Part shown: one piece after another, positions 5,856-12,638 of the stretch
How positions within the stretch are numbered: the stretch's first letter is position 1
Layout: the number at the start of each line of letters is the position of its first letter
Source: CAYVSP01 sp964453655
GTDB lineage: Bacteria > Patescibacteriota > Saccharimonadia > Saccharimonadales > CAYVSP01
Length of the DNA: 16,540 nt
Direction of reading: 5' to 3'
Assembly (NCBI GenBank): GCA_964453655.1
Contig: CAYVSP010000019.1
Coordinates: 1 to 16,540, forward strand
Program-made: the position numbers and the translations under genes
The notes under the pieces: model-generated
Database searches by the model: none
What the model saw: the letters and a program-made list of their open reading frames with translations, nothing else
Told to the model about the DNA's origin: nothing

Positions 5856-5884
5856 TTATAACACAAACGCTTTTGTTGTTTCAA
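5856..5884 (-). promoter_or_regulatory. Internal promoter for the distal pilin
   Basis: -35 TTGAAA (5879-5884), 17-nt spacer, -10 TTATAA (5856-5861) on the minus strand; shifting by one gives TGT-TATAAA, an extended -10. The -35 overlaps the stop codon of the upstream pilin (5881-5883). The leader of about 27 nt contains GAAAGG as ribosome site. Confidence 0.6.
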
Positions 5885-6333
5885 GAAGTTTTGCAGGCAG
5901 TGCCATTGGGTAACTGACTCGCACCGGGCGGACAAGGCGGCAGGTCCGAAGACCTATGCACAACTACGCGCACGATTATTTGCGCTAGCGCCACAATGAT
6001 TAAACCGACGATTGCATAGAGTACAGTGTTTTTAGCAGAATTGGTACTTGCTGAGTCGCCGCTCGAAGTGATGTACTTGAGTCCGCCGACTATAATCATT
6101 ATGACGGCAGCCACGCCGACTATTATTGACAAACCATTGATGGCAACTGTGATGAGGCTGTTAACTTTTACGCCAGCAGTCTGATCACAGGCTGGTGGAT
6201 TTGGATCGCCTAAGGCAACGCCTTGACAGGCATCGTTTTTGGCATTATCAAACAGAGCGTAGGCCGGACGACCCCCAAAAGCAATAAGTGGCAATGCGGC
6301 GGCTAACAGGGTAATTAAAAGGGTTCGTTTCAT
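5881..6333 (-). CDS. T4SS-type pilin with C-terminal cysteine tail
   Basis: 150 aa. Signal peptide about 1-26 (PAYA), short exported loop with C36 and C49, two membrane helices (about 60-84 and 103-126) around the loop KYITSSGDSA...SAKN. Unlike the other five pilins it extends about 25 residues beyond helix 2 with a Pro-rich tail holding C134 and C147, which could form a disulfide if exported. The ATG follows the upstream stop by 8 nt with only a weak AGG site, so it is probably translated from the shared transcript. A tip or adaptor subunit is possible but unproven. Confidence 0.82.
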   Translation of the reverse strand: MKRTLLITLLAAALPLIAFGGRPAYALFDNAKNDACQGVALGDPNPPACDQTAGVKVNSLITVAINGLSIIVGVAAVIMIIVGGLKYITSSGDSASTNSAKNTVLYAIVGLIIVALAQIIVRVVVHRSSDLPPCPPGASQLPNGTACKTS

Positions 6334-6341
6334 TATTATTA

Positions 6342-6764
6342 CTATAGCCTACTCAGCACTAATCTAACTATAGCTTGTGCAGCAAGCACTACTACTAAAG
6401 CAATTATTGCATAGAGAATAGTATTGCGCGCACTCGTTACGCTGGCCGGATCACCAGAGGACGTAATAAACTTGATGCCGCCAATGATAATAACGAAGAC
6501 AGCAATAACGCCAAGTGCAAGGGAAAGCAGGTTGATAATAGTTGTTAAGATACCGTGTGGCCCAAAGATGGGCTGATCTGTACACGGTACCGTTGGATCC
6601 GGACAGTTTTTGCTGGCATTGTCCTTGCAGACGGTCGGTAGATTGTTTGGGTCAGCATTTTGGCAGGCTGGCGTGACTACATCAACTGCATAGGCATAGC
6701 TGGTTGACAAAATAGGCACCAAACAACCAAGAATTATCAGCAGGTAAATAACAGGCCGCTTCAC
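6342..6764 (-). CDS. T4SS-type pilin
   Basis: 140 aa. GTG start at 6764, two nt after the upstream stop, preceded by GGGAG that lies inside the end of the upstream gene. Signal peptide to about residue 26 (SYAYA), a Cys-rich exported loop (C34, C46, C54, C61), then helices at about 72-97 and 115-138 joined by KFITSSGDPA...SARN. The G-D-P and (K/R)N residues are those shared by the whole cluster. It belongs to the same VirB2/TrbC-like group and probably packs with its neighbours in the membrane. Confidence 0.85.
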   Translation of the reverse strand: MKRPVIYLLIILGCLVPILSTSYAYAVDVVTPACQNADPNNLPTVCKDNASKNCPDPTVPCTDQPIFGPHGILTTIINLLSLALGVIAVFVIIIGGIKFITSSGDPASVTSARNTILYAIIALVVVLAAQAIVRLVLSRL

Positions 6765-6766
6765 TT

Positions 6767-7093
6767 TTAGAGTCTCCCTAGCACGAAGGTCACAACAGCT
6801 TCTGCGCTCAGAACAACTGACAGACCAATGGCTGCATAGATAATGCTGTTGCGTAGCTGTTCGTTAGCCTTCGGGTCGCCTAAACTCGTCGCGTAGCGAA
6901 TAGCATTGATTATGATGTATATAACCGTGACTGCGGCTATGATGCCGAAGAAAATCTGAAGCCCGGTCTTTATAGTATCGGCGCTGGCGGTGACTTCCGG
7001 AAAATTGGTCTGTGAATTAGGGTCACAACTGTTCCCTGGAGCACAGTTGCTTACTTGGGCCAACTTAAGAGGTAAGTACATCAGAAACCACAT
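6767..7093 (-). CDS. Short T4SS-type pilin
   Basis: 108 aa from the ATG at 7093, chosen because it lies two nt after the stop of the upstream pilin and GGGAAGG sits 9 nt before it. The same frame is open further up to 7240, but that stretch overlaps the upstream pilin and does not look like protein. The N-terminus MWFLMYLPLKLAQ is too short for a standard signal peptide. C17 and C23 precede two helices (about 43-64 and 83-105) around RYATSLGDPKANEQLRN. Export may rely on the first helix alone, or an upstream start was missed. Confidence 0.78.
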   Translation of the reverse strand: MWFLMYLPLKLAQVSNCAPGNSCDPNSQTNFPEVTASADTIKTGLQIFFGIIAAVTVIYIIINAIRYATSLGDPKANEQLRNSIIYAAIGLSVVLSAEAVVTFVLGRL

Positions 7094-7095
7094 CT

Positions 7096-7470
7096 TTAGA
7101 ACCTTCCCGCGATAAATGATACGAATGTCGCCGCACCGACGGCTATAACCAACCCAACCAATGCATTGATGATGGTTCCGCGCGCCTTGTGGGTCGCCTC
7201 GGGCTCTCCTTGGCTGCTGATAAACTGAATGCCGCCCCAAACTACCATGGCAATAGCGGCTACGGCGGCCAGCCGCAGCAGGAGTTCAATGACAGCTGCA
7301 ACAATCAACCAAATATCGTTTAGGTTATTAATCTGCGGTTGACAGATGGTAGGACTGCCCTGGAAATCATTCACCTGAAAACTTTGAAGGTATTTGTACC
7401 AAGTCGGCAGACCAAAAAAGCTTTTAGAGGCTGAACAGGCAACGGCAAAATTCTGAAATAAAGCTATCAT
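7096..7470 (-). CDS. T4SS-type pilin without clear signal peptide
   Basis: 124 aa. The ATG at 7470 overlaps the upstream TGA by four bases (ATGA), a coupled start. Residues 1-16 are mildly hydrophobic but lack a basic N-region. The exported part carries C12 and C43, then helices at about 52-80 and 98-121 around QFISSQGEPEATHKARG, where the usual GDP is GEP. Helix 1 is longer than in the paralogues and contains an arginine and an acidic residue (VIELLLRL). The charged helix suggests a structural role different from that of the distal pilins. Confidence 0.78.
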   Translation of the reverse strand: MIALFQNFAVACSASKSFFGLPTWYKYLQSFQVNDFQGSPTICQPQINNLNDIWLIVAAVIELLLRLAAVAAIAMVVWGGIQFISSQGEPEATHKARGTIINALVGLVIAVGAATFVSFIAGRF

Positions 7471-8072
7471 TTAAACAATCCTCCCGGAATCAACCAGTTC
7501 AGTATGGCGTACATAAACAGATATATAAACAAGGCCGTGACCGTGGCACCGACCCGTTTCAGGGCAGCAGCAGTGGCCTGAGGATTGCCTTGGGACGTCG
7601 AATACTGGATGCCCGCCACCACAATTGAGCCAACTACAATGATGCCTACCCCGACCGACAAGAAACGAATTACTGCATAGAGCAACTGGACAACTGGATT
7701 ATCAGAACCCTTGCAGCCAAAATCAGTCGTTGTTTGCACACCGCCGCAACTATGGGCACCCGGAGTATCCCCTGTATTGATAATGCCGCCGGGTATAGTT
7801 CCGTTGTCATTCTGCGGATTATTACAATCTGTTTCGACGTAGTAGAGTGTATTGCTGTCTGCATTCAGCCGCGATATGTAACACTTATCGTCCTGTAGAA
7901 ACAACAAATTGGTTGCCCGCAAGCTTGTACACGGTACTTCTTGCGCGGCATCATTGAAACAGCGCGGCGCGGCCGCCAATGCTTTGCCAGGATGCACCAA
8001 AATTAGTCCAAGCAAAACTATGGCCGCTAGACTTAAAAATGTTAGGATTTTTGATTTGTGTATCAAGAGCAT
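7467..8072 (-). CDS. Large T4SS-type pilin-like protein, first of the array
   Basis: 201 aa, the longest of the six. Signal peptide 1-33 (basic IHKSK, hydrophobic core, GKALA). Residues 34-125 form an exported domain with six cysteines (C38, C48, C64, C83, C109, C120) not present in the paralogues. Two helices (about 130-155 and 175-195) surround QYSTSQGNPQATAAALKR, the cluster's loop with N in place of D. As first gene behind the divergent promoter it could be an anchor or tip protein built on the pilin plan; that is inference. The predicted transcript starts only about 3 nt before its ATG. Confidence 0.8.
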   Translation of the reverse strand: MLLIHKSKILTFLSLAAIVLLGLILVHPGKALAAAPRCFNDAAQEVPCTSLRATNLLFLQDDKCYISRLNADSNTLYYVETDCNNPQNDNGTIPGGIINTGDTPGAHSCGGVQTTTDFGCKGSDNPVVQLLYAVIRFLSVGVGIIVVGSIVVAGIQYSTSQGNPQATAAALKRVGATVTALFIYLFMYAILNWLIPGGLFK

Positions 8073-8081
8073 TTAATGTTG

Positions 8082-8110
8082 ATTATATTAACACTAGTGA
8101 GTAGTTGCAA
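8082..8110 (-). promoter_or_regulatory. Promoter of the pilin array
   Basis: -35 TTGCAA (8105-8110), 17-nt spacer and a perfect -10 TATAAT (8082-8087), read on the minus strand. Nine nt separate the -10 from the ATG at 8072, so transcription should start about 3 nt before the gene, with no room for a ribosome binding site. Confidence 0.7.
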
Positions 8111-8172
8111 GGCTGGTTGCTTAAAGCCGGCAGTGTCTAGGCACTTGTGAGCGTGCTTGCTTTCTTGGGGTG

Positions 8173-8181
8173 TGCTATATT
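8173..8181 (+). promoter_or_regulatory. Extended -10 for the VirB6-like gene
   Basis: TGCTATATT (TGn plus TATATT at 8176-8181), ten nt before the ATG at 8192. No clear -35 was seen. This position favours the ATG at 8192 over in-frame starts at 8147 (GTG) and 8183 (ATG), which lie at or upstream of the predicted transcription start. Confidence 0.4.
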
Positions 8182-8191
8182 TATGACAGTT

Positions 8192-11179
8192 ATGCTAAAA
8201 AGAAAACGCACAGTCATAACTTCTTTGCTGTTAGTGTTTCTTTTTAGTTTTTTTGCAACGGTTTTACGGCCTGCTAAAGCCTTTGCAGCCTCAGAACCAG
8301 AAATAAAAAGTGCGACTTTTAATTGGATAAACCGGGCTACCATTGAAGGACATGTTGGCAACCAAACCTATACTTTCTTTGATCAAAATATTGGCGATAC
8401 CATATACAATTACGCTATCAAGGGCTACGCATGCCCTGGAAATATTCATTTAGATGGTCCCGCTGGAAAGCCTGGCATTGATAATGGCACGCTTGACATG
8501 GACGAATCAGGTGCGCCGCTTGCAAATGGCGGAGCACAATGTGTGAATAAACCAGATCCTTTTAATGTTGCTCTAAAGGATTCTGGAAACTACAACATCG
8601 AGTTCATCTTTACCAGTGAGACTACTATCAAGCACGCTGACGGCGGTGAGCCCGGTTACTCACAATCCACTGTGTATCCAAATGTATTTCTGGACAATGG
8701 GGATAATTGCTCTGACGTTATCGTCATTCATAACGTAGGCACCGGCGACGCGGTGCAATATTTTCTGACAGACTATAAGGGCGACAAAGGTAGCCCAAAG
8801 CCGCCTGCACCGGCCGAAACGCACGCAGCAAACAATTGCTATATGGACAAAGCGGTAAATATGAAAATTGGCGGTTCGGCAGCCGCCCCAGTGACCCCAG
8901 GTGTTCCACCAGGTGGAGTGCCGGGCGGGGCACCGCAATGTAATGGCCAAGGCGTGTTGTGCCATGATCCCAACGTAACGTGCGAGGCAAATTCAATTAC
9001 CAACTTATCGTGGTTACTTTGCCCCGTATTCAATGGTGTATCGGATCTATCAGACTGGTTATTTACCCAAATCGTGCAGCCATTCTTGCATGCACCGCCA
9101 GTAAGCACTAATCCCAATGGCGATGACGGCACCTTCCAAATCTGGTCTAACTTCCGTATTTACGGCAATATCGTGCTGATTATCGCGATGCTGGTATTGG
9201 TCTTTGGCCAAGCTATTGGCGGTGGCGTGATTGATGCCTACACCGCCAAAAAAATGGCGCCACGTATCTTAATTGCGGCCGTACTTATCAATTTATCTAT
9301 TTATATTGTGGCGGCAGCAGTCGATATAACCAACATTATTGGAATTGGCATTGGTGACTTAATGCTGGCGCCGCTTAAAGTTTCGAACCACCTTTCTTTT
9401 AGTCCCAGTGATGTCCAAGGAATCTTTGGCGCTGGTTTAGGTGTGCTTGGTGGCATATTGGGTACGGGTGCCACAGTAGGTCTGCTTGGAACACTCTTAT
9501 TTGGCGGAGCAGCCGGTCTTTCTAAAGTTGCTATTTTCATCGGTCTTACAGTTATCGTGCCAGTATTTCTTTCCATACTTGGTGTATTCGTGATGCTTAT
9601 TTTGCGGCGAGGCTTGCTATTGTTCTTGATTATTATCAGCCCCGTTGCCTTTGCTCTGTATTGTCTGCCTAATACCGAAAAATATTTTAAGCAATGGTGG
9701 GATCTGTTATTCAAAACGCTATTGGTTTACCCGATTATCATCGTTATTTTTGCTATCTCAGACATCCTCACTATAACCATATTAAAAGCCAATCCGGCAA
9801 GTGGAGGTGCCCAGGGAGCCATCGGTAATGGCTTGGCGGGTATTATTGCCTTCGTCCTGCAGTTTTTGCCGCTTATATTAGTGCCCTTTGCCTTCAAGTT
9901 CGCCGGCGGGGCTGTAGCTGGCATATACGGCGTGCTTACTAATGGTGTAGGTAGAGCCAACAAGATGTTAGAGTCTCGCAAGCAGCAGGCTGCGAAAGAT
10001 TACCAAGGGCTCAGTCTTGCAAACCGTGAGCGAGCCTATCAACGACTAGGCAGCGCTGCCGGGAAACGGCGGGGCATTAGCAGATGGGGACTGAAACAAC
10101 TGCAAAATCGAGTTGGTGGTTACGACATGTACGCCGGCAGAGCAGCCTATAGGGCCGACGCCATTAAAAGTGTTGAGGACACAATCAACTCAGGTGTTGA
10201 TGATGAGGTGCGTGGCTTAACCGTTAATAAAGCGTGGGCTTTCGCTCATGATGCTGCAGGCGGGACCCACTGGAAACGAAACGCTGACAATAGTCTCTCG
10301 TTTAGAACTCTAGGAGGGCGCTGGGTGAGCGAGAGCGATGTAGATCAAGGACATGCCCGTTGGGACGGTAACGACAGTGCCTTGCAAGCTGCGACAGCCT
10401 ACGAAATGCAGAAAGCAACAACGCAAGAACAAATGGATTACGTGCGCGCAAACTTTGGACGCATGAACGAGCGAGGTAGTGGATTTAATATGAGCGGCGA
10501 CCAGTTTGCCGGAGTATGGATTGGGGCGGCCTTCCAGAAGCAAAATACTGATAGGCAATGGAAACAATACGCTTGGAATGAAGCAAACGGTGAACTTCGA
10601 TCCAATGGCCTAGGCCTTATGCAAGAAGTTGACGAACGACAAGGCAGTTGGCAAATGGCGTCGCAAAGTGCTGATACCTGGACCACGATGTCAGAGGAAG
10701 TTAACCGAGCAGCTCATATACTTAACGGCACAGCAACAGCCGACGAACTGGGCGAAATAGCAACCCTAGCACCAGCTGAACAACAGGCTTACGCTGAGGA
10801 GGTTATGCAGCGTGGGTCTAGAATTGCTATGTCTTTGGAGGGTGGATACACCGATCCTGCTACAGGCGAGTATCACAGCAGTATTGGCCAAGGAGCGGGG
10901 GCTCGTACCCGCGAAGAAATGAAAAACTATGCTGCTCTATTTGACCCTGGTAGAGCTGCAGTACCTGCAACGGCTACAACTCCGGCAATTCCGGCAATTC
11001 CGGCAGGACCTTATGCTACTACATATAACCAAGAGGTAGGAACAGCACGCCGTGAAGCTGTTGTTACTGATCCTGTTACCGGTCGAACTCGGGCAGTACG
11101 CTCAGGAGAGGCAACGCCTGGCGGGGATACTCGCGGCGGGCCTGCCGTTCGCCCTCCCGGACGACCACCTACTCCTTAA
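8192..11179 (+). CDS. VirB6/TrbL-like T4SS membrane channel protein
   Basis: 995 aa from the ATG at 8192, chosen because a textbook signal peptide begins there (MLKRKRTVI, hydrophobic core, RPAKAFA). Starts at 8147 and 8183 are possible. Residues about 33-230 form an exported domain, followed by a Pro/Gly linker (GVPPGGVPGG). Six or so membrane helices occupy about 325-585, including SPVAFALYCLPNTEKYFKQWW, the helix boundary motif of VirB6/TrbL-type channel proteins. After 590 a hydrophilic, Gln/Arg-rich region of about 400 residues follows, with a short PAIPAIPA repeat and a Pro/Gly/Arg-rich end. VirB6 forms the inner-membrane substrate path of type IV systems. Family members are usually much shorter; both soluble ends are additions of unknown function. 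Confidence 0.78.
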   Translation: MLKRKRTVITSLLLVFLFSFFATVLRPAKAFAASEPEIKSATFNWINRATIEGHVGNQTYTFFDQNIGDTIYNYAIKGYACPGNIHLDGPAGKPGIDNGTLDMDESGAPLANGGAQCVNKPDPFNVALKDSGNYNIEFIFTSETTIKHADGGEPGYSQSTVYPNVFLDNGDNCSDVIVIHNVGTGDAVQYFLTDYKGDKGSPKPPAPAETHAANNCYMDKAVNMKIGGSAAAPVTPGVPPGGVPGGAPQCNGQGVLCHDPNVTCEANSITNLSWLLCPVFNGVSDLSDWLFTQIVQPFLHAPPVSTNPNGDDGTFQIWSNFRIYGNIVLIIAMLVLVFGQAIGGGVIDAYTAKKMAPRILIAAVLINLSIYIVAAAVDITNIIGIGIGDLMLAPLKVSNHLSFSPSDVQGIFGAGLGVLGGILGTGATVGLLGTLLFGGAAGLSKVAIFIGLTVIVPVFLSILGVFVMLILRRGLLLFLIIISPVAFALYCLPNTEKYFKQWWDLLFKTLLVYPIIIVIFAISDILTITILKANPASGGAQGAIGNGLAGIIAFVLQFLPLILVPFAFKFAGGAVAGIYGVLTNGVGRANKMLESRKQQAAKDYQGLSLANRERAYQRLGSAAGKRRGISRWGLKQLQNRVGGYDMYAGRAAYRADAIKSVEDTINSGVDDEVRGLTVNKAWAFAHDAAGGTHWKRNADNSLSFRTLGGRWVSESDVDQGHARWDGNDSALQAATAYEMQKATTQEQMDYVRANFGRMNERGSGFNMSGDQFAGVWIGAAFQKQNTDRQWKQYAWNEANGELRSNGLGLMQEVDERQGSWQMASQSADTWTTMSEEVNRAAHILNGTATADELGEIATLAPAEQQAYAEEVMQRGSRIAMSLEGGYTDPATGEYHSSIGQGAGARTREEMKNYAALFDPGRAAVPATATTPAIPAIPAGPYATTYNQEVGTARREAVVTDPVTGRTRAVRSGEATPGGDTRGGPAVRPPGRPPTP
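10982..11006 (+). repeat. Short 9-bp tandem repeat in the VirB6-like gene
   Basis: CCGGCAATT occurs twice and CCGGCA a third time in tandem, encoding PAIPAIPA in the low-complexity C-terminal tail. It is a likely site of slippage in steps of three codons. Confidence 0.7.
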
Positions 11180-11183
11180 ATTA

Positions 11184-11212
11184 TTGCTACATAACGACAA
11201 TAGTTTTATAGT
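11184..11212 (+). promoter_or_regulatory. Promoter before the 11238 gene
   Basis: TTGCTA (11184-11189), 17-nt spacer, TATAGT (11207-11212). Start would be near 11219, giving a leader of about 19 nt that contains AAAGGCAGG ahead of the TTG start codon. Confidence 0.45.
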
Positions 11213-11237
11213 ATAGAACTATGAAAGGCAGGTCGTT

Positions 11238-11621
11238 TTGGCAGATAGTATTCCTCCTACTGAACATCAGCTTTTTTTAAGTGATCCATGCACTATTGAG
11301 TTAGCCACCGGAGTTGTGATATCACAACTTGTTACTATTGAACCCGCTTTCGATACATCGGAAGAATATATGGCTTTTGCCGGTAAGCTCACGGGTGTCA
11401 TAATTCGTCATTTAATTAAAACTAATAGTGCTGTTTATTTTGAAATATCAACCGATCAGAGGGACGGCGAGGAAAGGCTTCAAAGAACAGCCGACAATAT
11501 GCATTTACTAGTTAATCCGTGGGACGATCCAGCCCGCTTGTCTGAGTTATTACATCCCCAAAGCAAACTTAGGCATAAACACACCCCCGAAGCTCAGAGT
11601 CGCCATGCGCGCTTAAGATAA
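11238..11621 (+). CDS. Unrecognised 127-aa protein in the T4SS locus
   Basis: TTG start at 11238, 5 nt after the site AAAGGCAGG; no in-frame ATG lies upstream. The product is soluble, with no signal peptide or membrane helix. It looks mixed alpha/beta: IELATGVVISQLVTI and YFEIST read as strands, and EEYMAFAGKLTGVIIRHLI as a helix. The end is basic and His-rich (KLRHKHTPEAQSRHARLR). I do not recognise the family. It sits between the VirB6-like and PrgI-like genes on the same strand with its own promoter, so a cytoplasmic accessory role in the secretion machine is reasonable but only inferred from position. Confidence 0.7.
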   Translation: MADSIPPTEHQLFLSDPCTIELATGVVISQLVTIEPAFDTSEEYMAFAGKLTGVIIRHLIKTNSAVYFEISTDQRDGEERLQRTADNMHLLVNPWDDPARLSELLHPQSKLRHKHTPEAQSRHARLR

Positions 11622-11645
11622 ACCCTTTTCTATTAAACAAACATC

Positions 11646-11674
11646 TTGACTAACGAACACTTTTAGTGTATAGT
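11646..11674 (+). promoter_or_regulatory. Promoter of the 11681 gene, leaderless
   Basis: TTGACT (11646-11651), 17-nt spacer, TATAGT (11669-11674). Six nt follow before the ATG at 11681, so transcription should begin on the start codon. This is the best-matched -35/-10 pair on the plus strand of the window. Confidence 0.7.
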
Positions 11675-11680
11675 GACAAT

Positions 11681-12598
11681 ATGGATTTTCCTAATAGTAA
11701 AAGGGCAGCTGCGGCTGCTGAAGCAGAAACACTAAGAACAGAAACGGAAGCTTTACAAGAGCGCAATGAACGCCTGCGTGAAGCCGAAGACCTAATAGCC
11801 AGAATGGAGTTAGAGGACGCAATTGTTGCTGGAGTTCGCGAACACATGGATCGCGTAGGCAAAGGGCCAGAACCTGCCACCATATCTACTAACCCTTATA
11901 GTTCTAGCCAGCGCAATCGTAATGTGGGTAACGTCAGAAGGTCAATTGTAACTCCGCCTCCAAAAGTTGGCCTAAAAATAAGCCATTTGCCGCCTAGTAT
12001 AGGTAAGCGTCATCGACGTTATGTAACGGATTATAGAACAGTTGCTAGTAATCAGGTTTCAATTGGAGAAATTGATCCTGATGCACGCGATGGCTTAACC
12101 CACGGCCTCGTAGAGTTCGTTGTAGAAGAGGGAGTTTTACCAGCTGGACGGATGACACGCAAAAAAGCAATGAAGGGTAAACTACCTTTTAAGCCAATTA
12201 AGCCAAAACCATTTGATCCAATTAGGCCAAACGGTCAAGTTGATTTATGTGGCGTGCGGGTATTTGCTTGCGATGAAGACGGACAAGACGTAACGCCAAT
12301 AGGAGAATTTGAAGCCGGTCTATTGACCCCTCTGGAACGAGAAAGAATAGCCGGAGTAAGGACAGCTTTAATGCAAGATCCGACTGGTAATTCTCCAGGA
12401 GTTGGCGCGGCACTAAACGGCGTTTTTGGTATTGAAATACGCGATGAAGATACAGCAGCTCTAGAAGAAATAGCCCAAATGGTAGATTTGGCAACTGCTG
12501 AACAGCAGCGCCAAGAAGCCGAACGAGCAGCCGCAGCTGCTGCCCCTCCTCCTGGAGTTGGTCCAGCAGTCGGTCCTGGGCCTGCGCCTGGTCCTTAG
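11681..12598 (+). CDS. Unrecognised coiled-coil protein with proline/glycine tail
   Basis: 305 aa from the ATG at 11681. An in-frame GTG at 11666 overlaps the -10 box and is rejected. Residues about 5-55 are Ala/Glu/Arg-rich and likely a coiled coil (EAETLRTETEALQERNERL). The middle is basic, with a proline-lysine run (KPIKPKPFDPIRP) before a more ordered segment (QVDLCGVRVFACDEDG). A second helical, Gln/Glu/Ala-rich stretch leads to a Pro/Gly tail ending GPAVGPGPAPGP. No membrane helix or signal peptide, so it is probably cytoplasmic. I do not recognise the family. Its place between VirB6-like and PrgI-like genes suggests a system-specific component. Confidence 0.72.
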   Translation: MDFPNSKRAAAAAEAETLRTETEALQERNERLREAEDLIARMELEDAIVAGVREHMDRVGKGPEPATISTNPYSSSQRNRNVGNVRRSIVTPPPKVGLKISHLPPSIGKRHRRYVTDYRTVASNQVSIGEIDPDARDGLTHGLVEFVVEEGVLPAGRMTRKKAMKGKLPFKPIKPKPFDPIRPNGQVDLCGVRVFACDEDGQDVTPIGEFEAGLLTPLERERIAGVRTALMQDPTGNSPGVGAALNGVFGIEIRDEDTAALEEIAQMVDLATAEQQRQEAERAAAAAAPPPGVGPAVGPGPAPGP

Positions 12599-12601
12599 TA
12601 C

Positions 12602-12629
12602 TTGCACGCTTTTAGCTAATGGCTAATAC
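12602..12629 (+). promoter_or_regulatory. Promoter of the PrgI-like gene
   Basis: TTGCAC (12602-12607), 16-nt spacer, TAATAC (12624-12629), with the ATG 9 nt after the -10. No Shine-Dalgarno is present. The -10 lies within a 16-bp palindrome (12622-12637), a possible operator. Confidence 0.45.
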
Positions 12630-12637
12630 TTATTAGC
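12622..12637. repeat. 16-bp palindrome over the -10 of the PrgI-like gene
   Basis: GCTAATA-CT-TATTAGC is a perfect 7-bp inverted repeat with a 2-bp centre. It covers the -10 box and the predicted transcription start, a typical place for a dimeric repressor. Chance occurrence in AT-rich DNA is possible. Confidence 0.5.
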
Positions 12638-12638
12638 G

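Noticed and set aside
7094..7240. Longer frame for the short pilin, starting at 7240.
   Set aside because: The extra 49 residues overlap the preceding pilin in another frame and lack a signal peptide; the ATG at 7093 has a ribosome site and abuts the previous stop.
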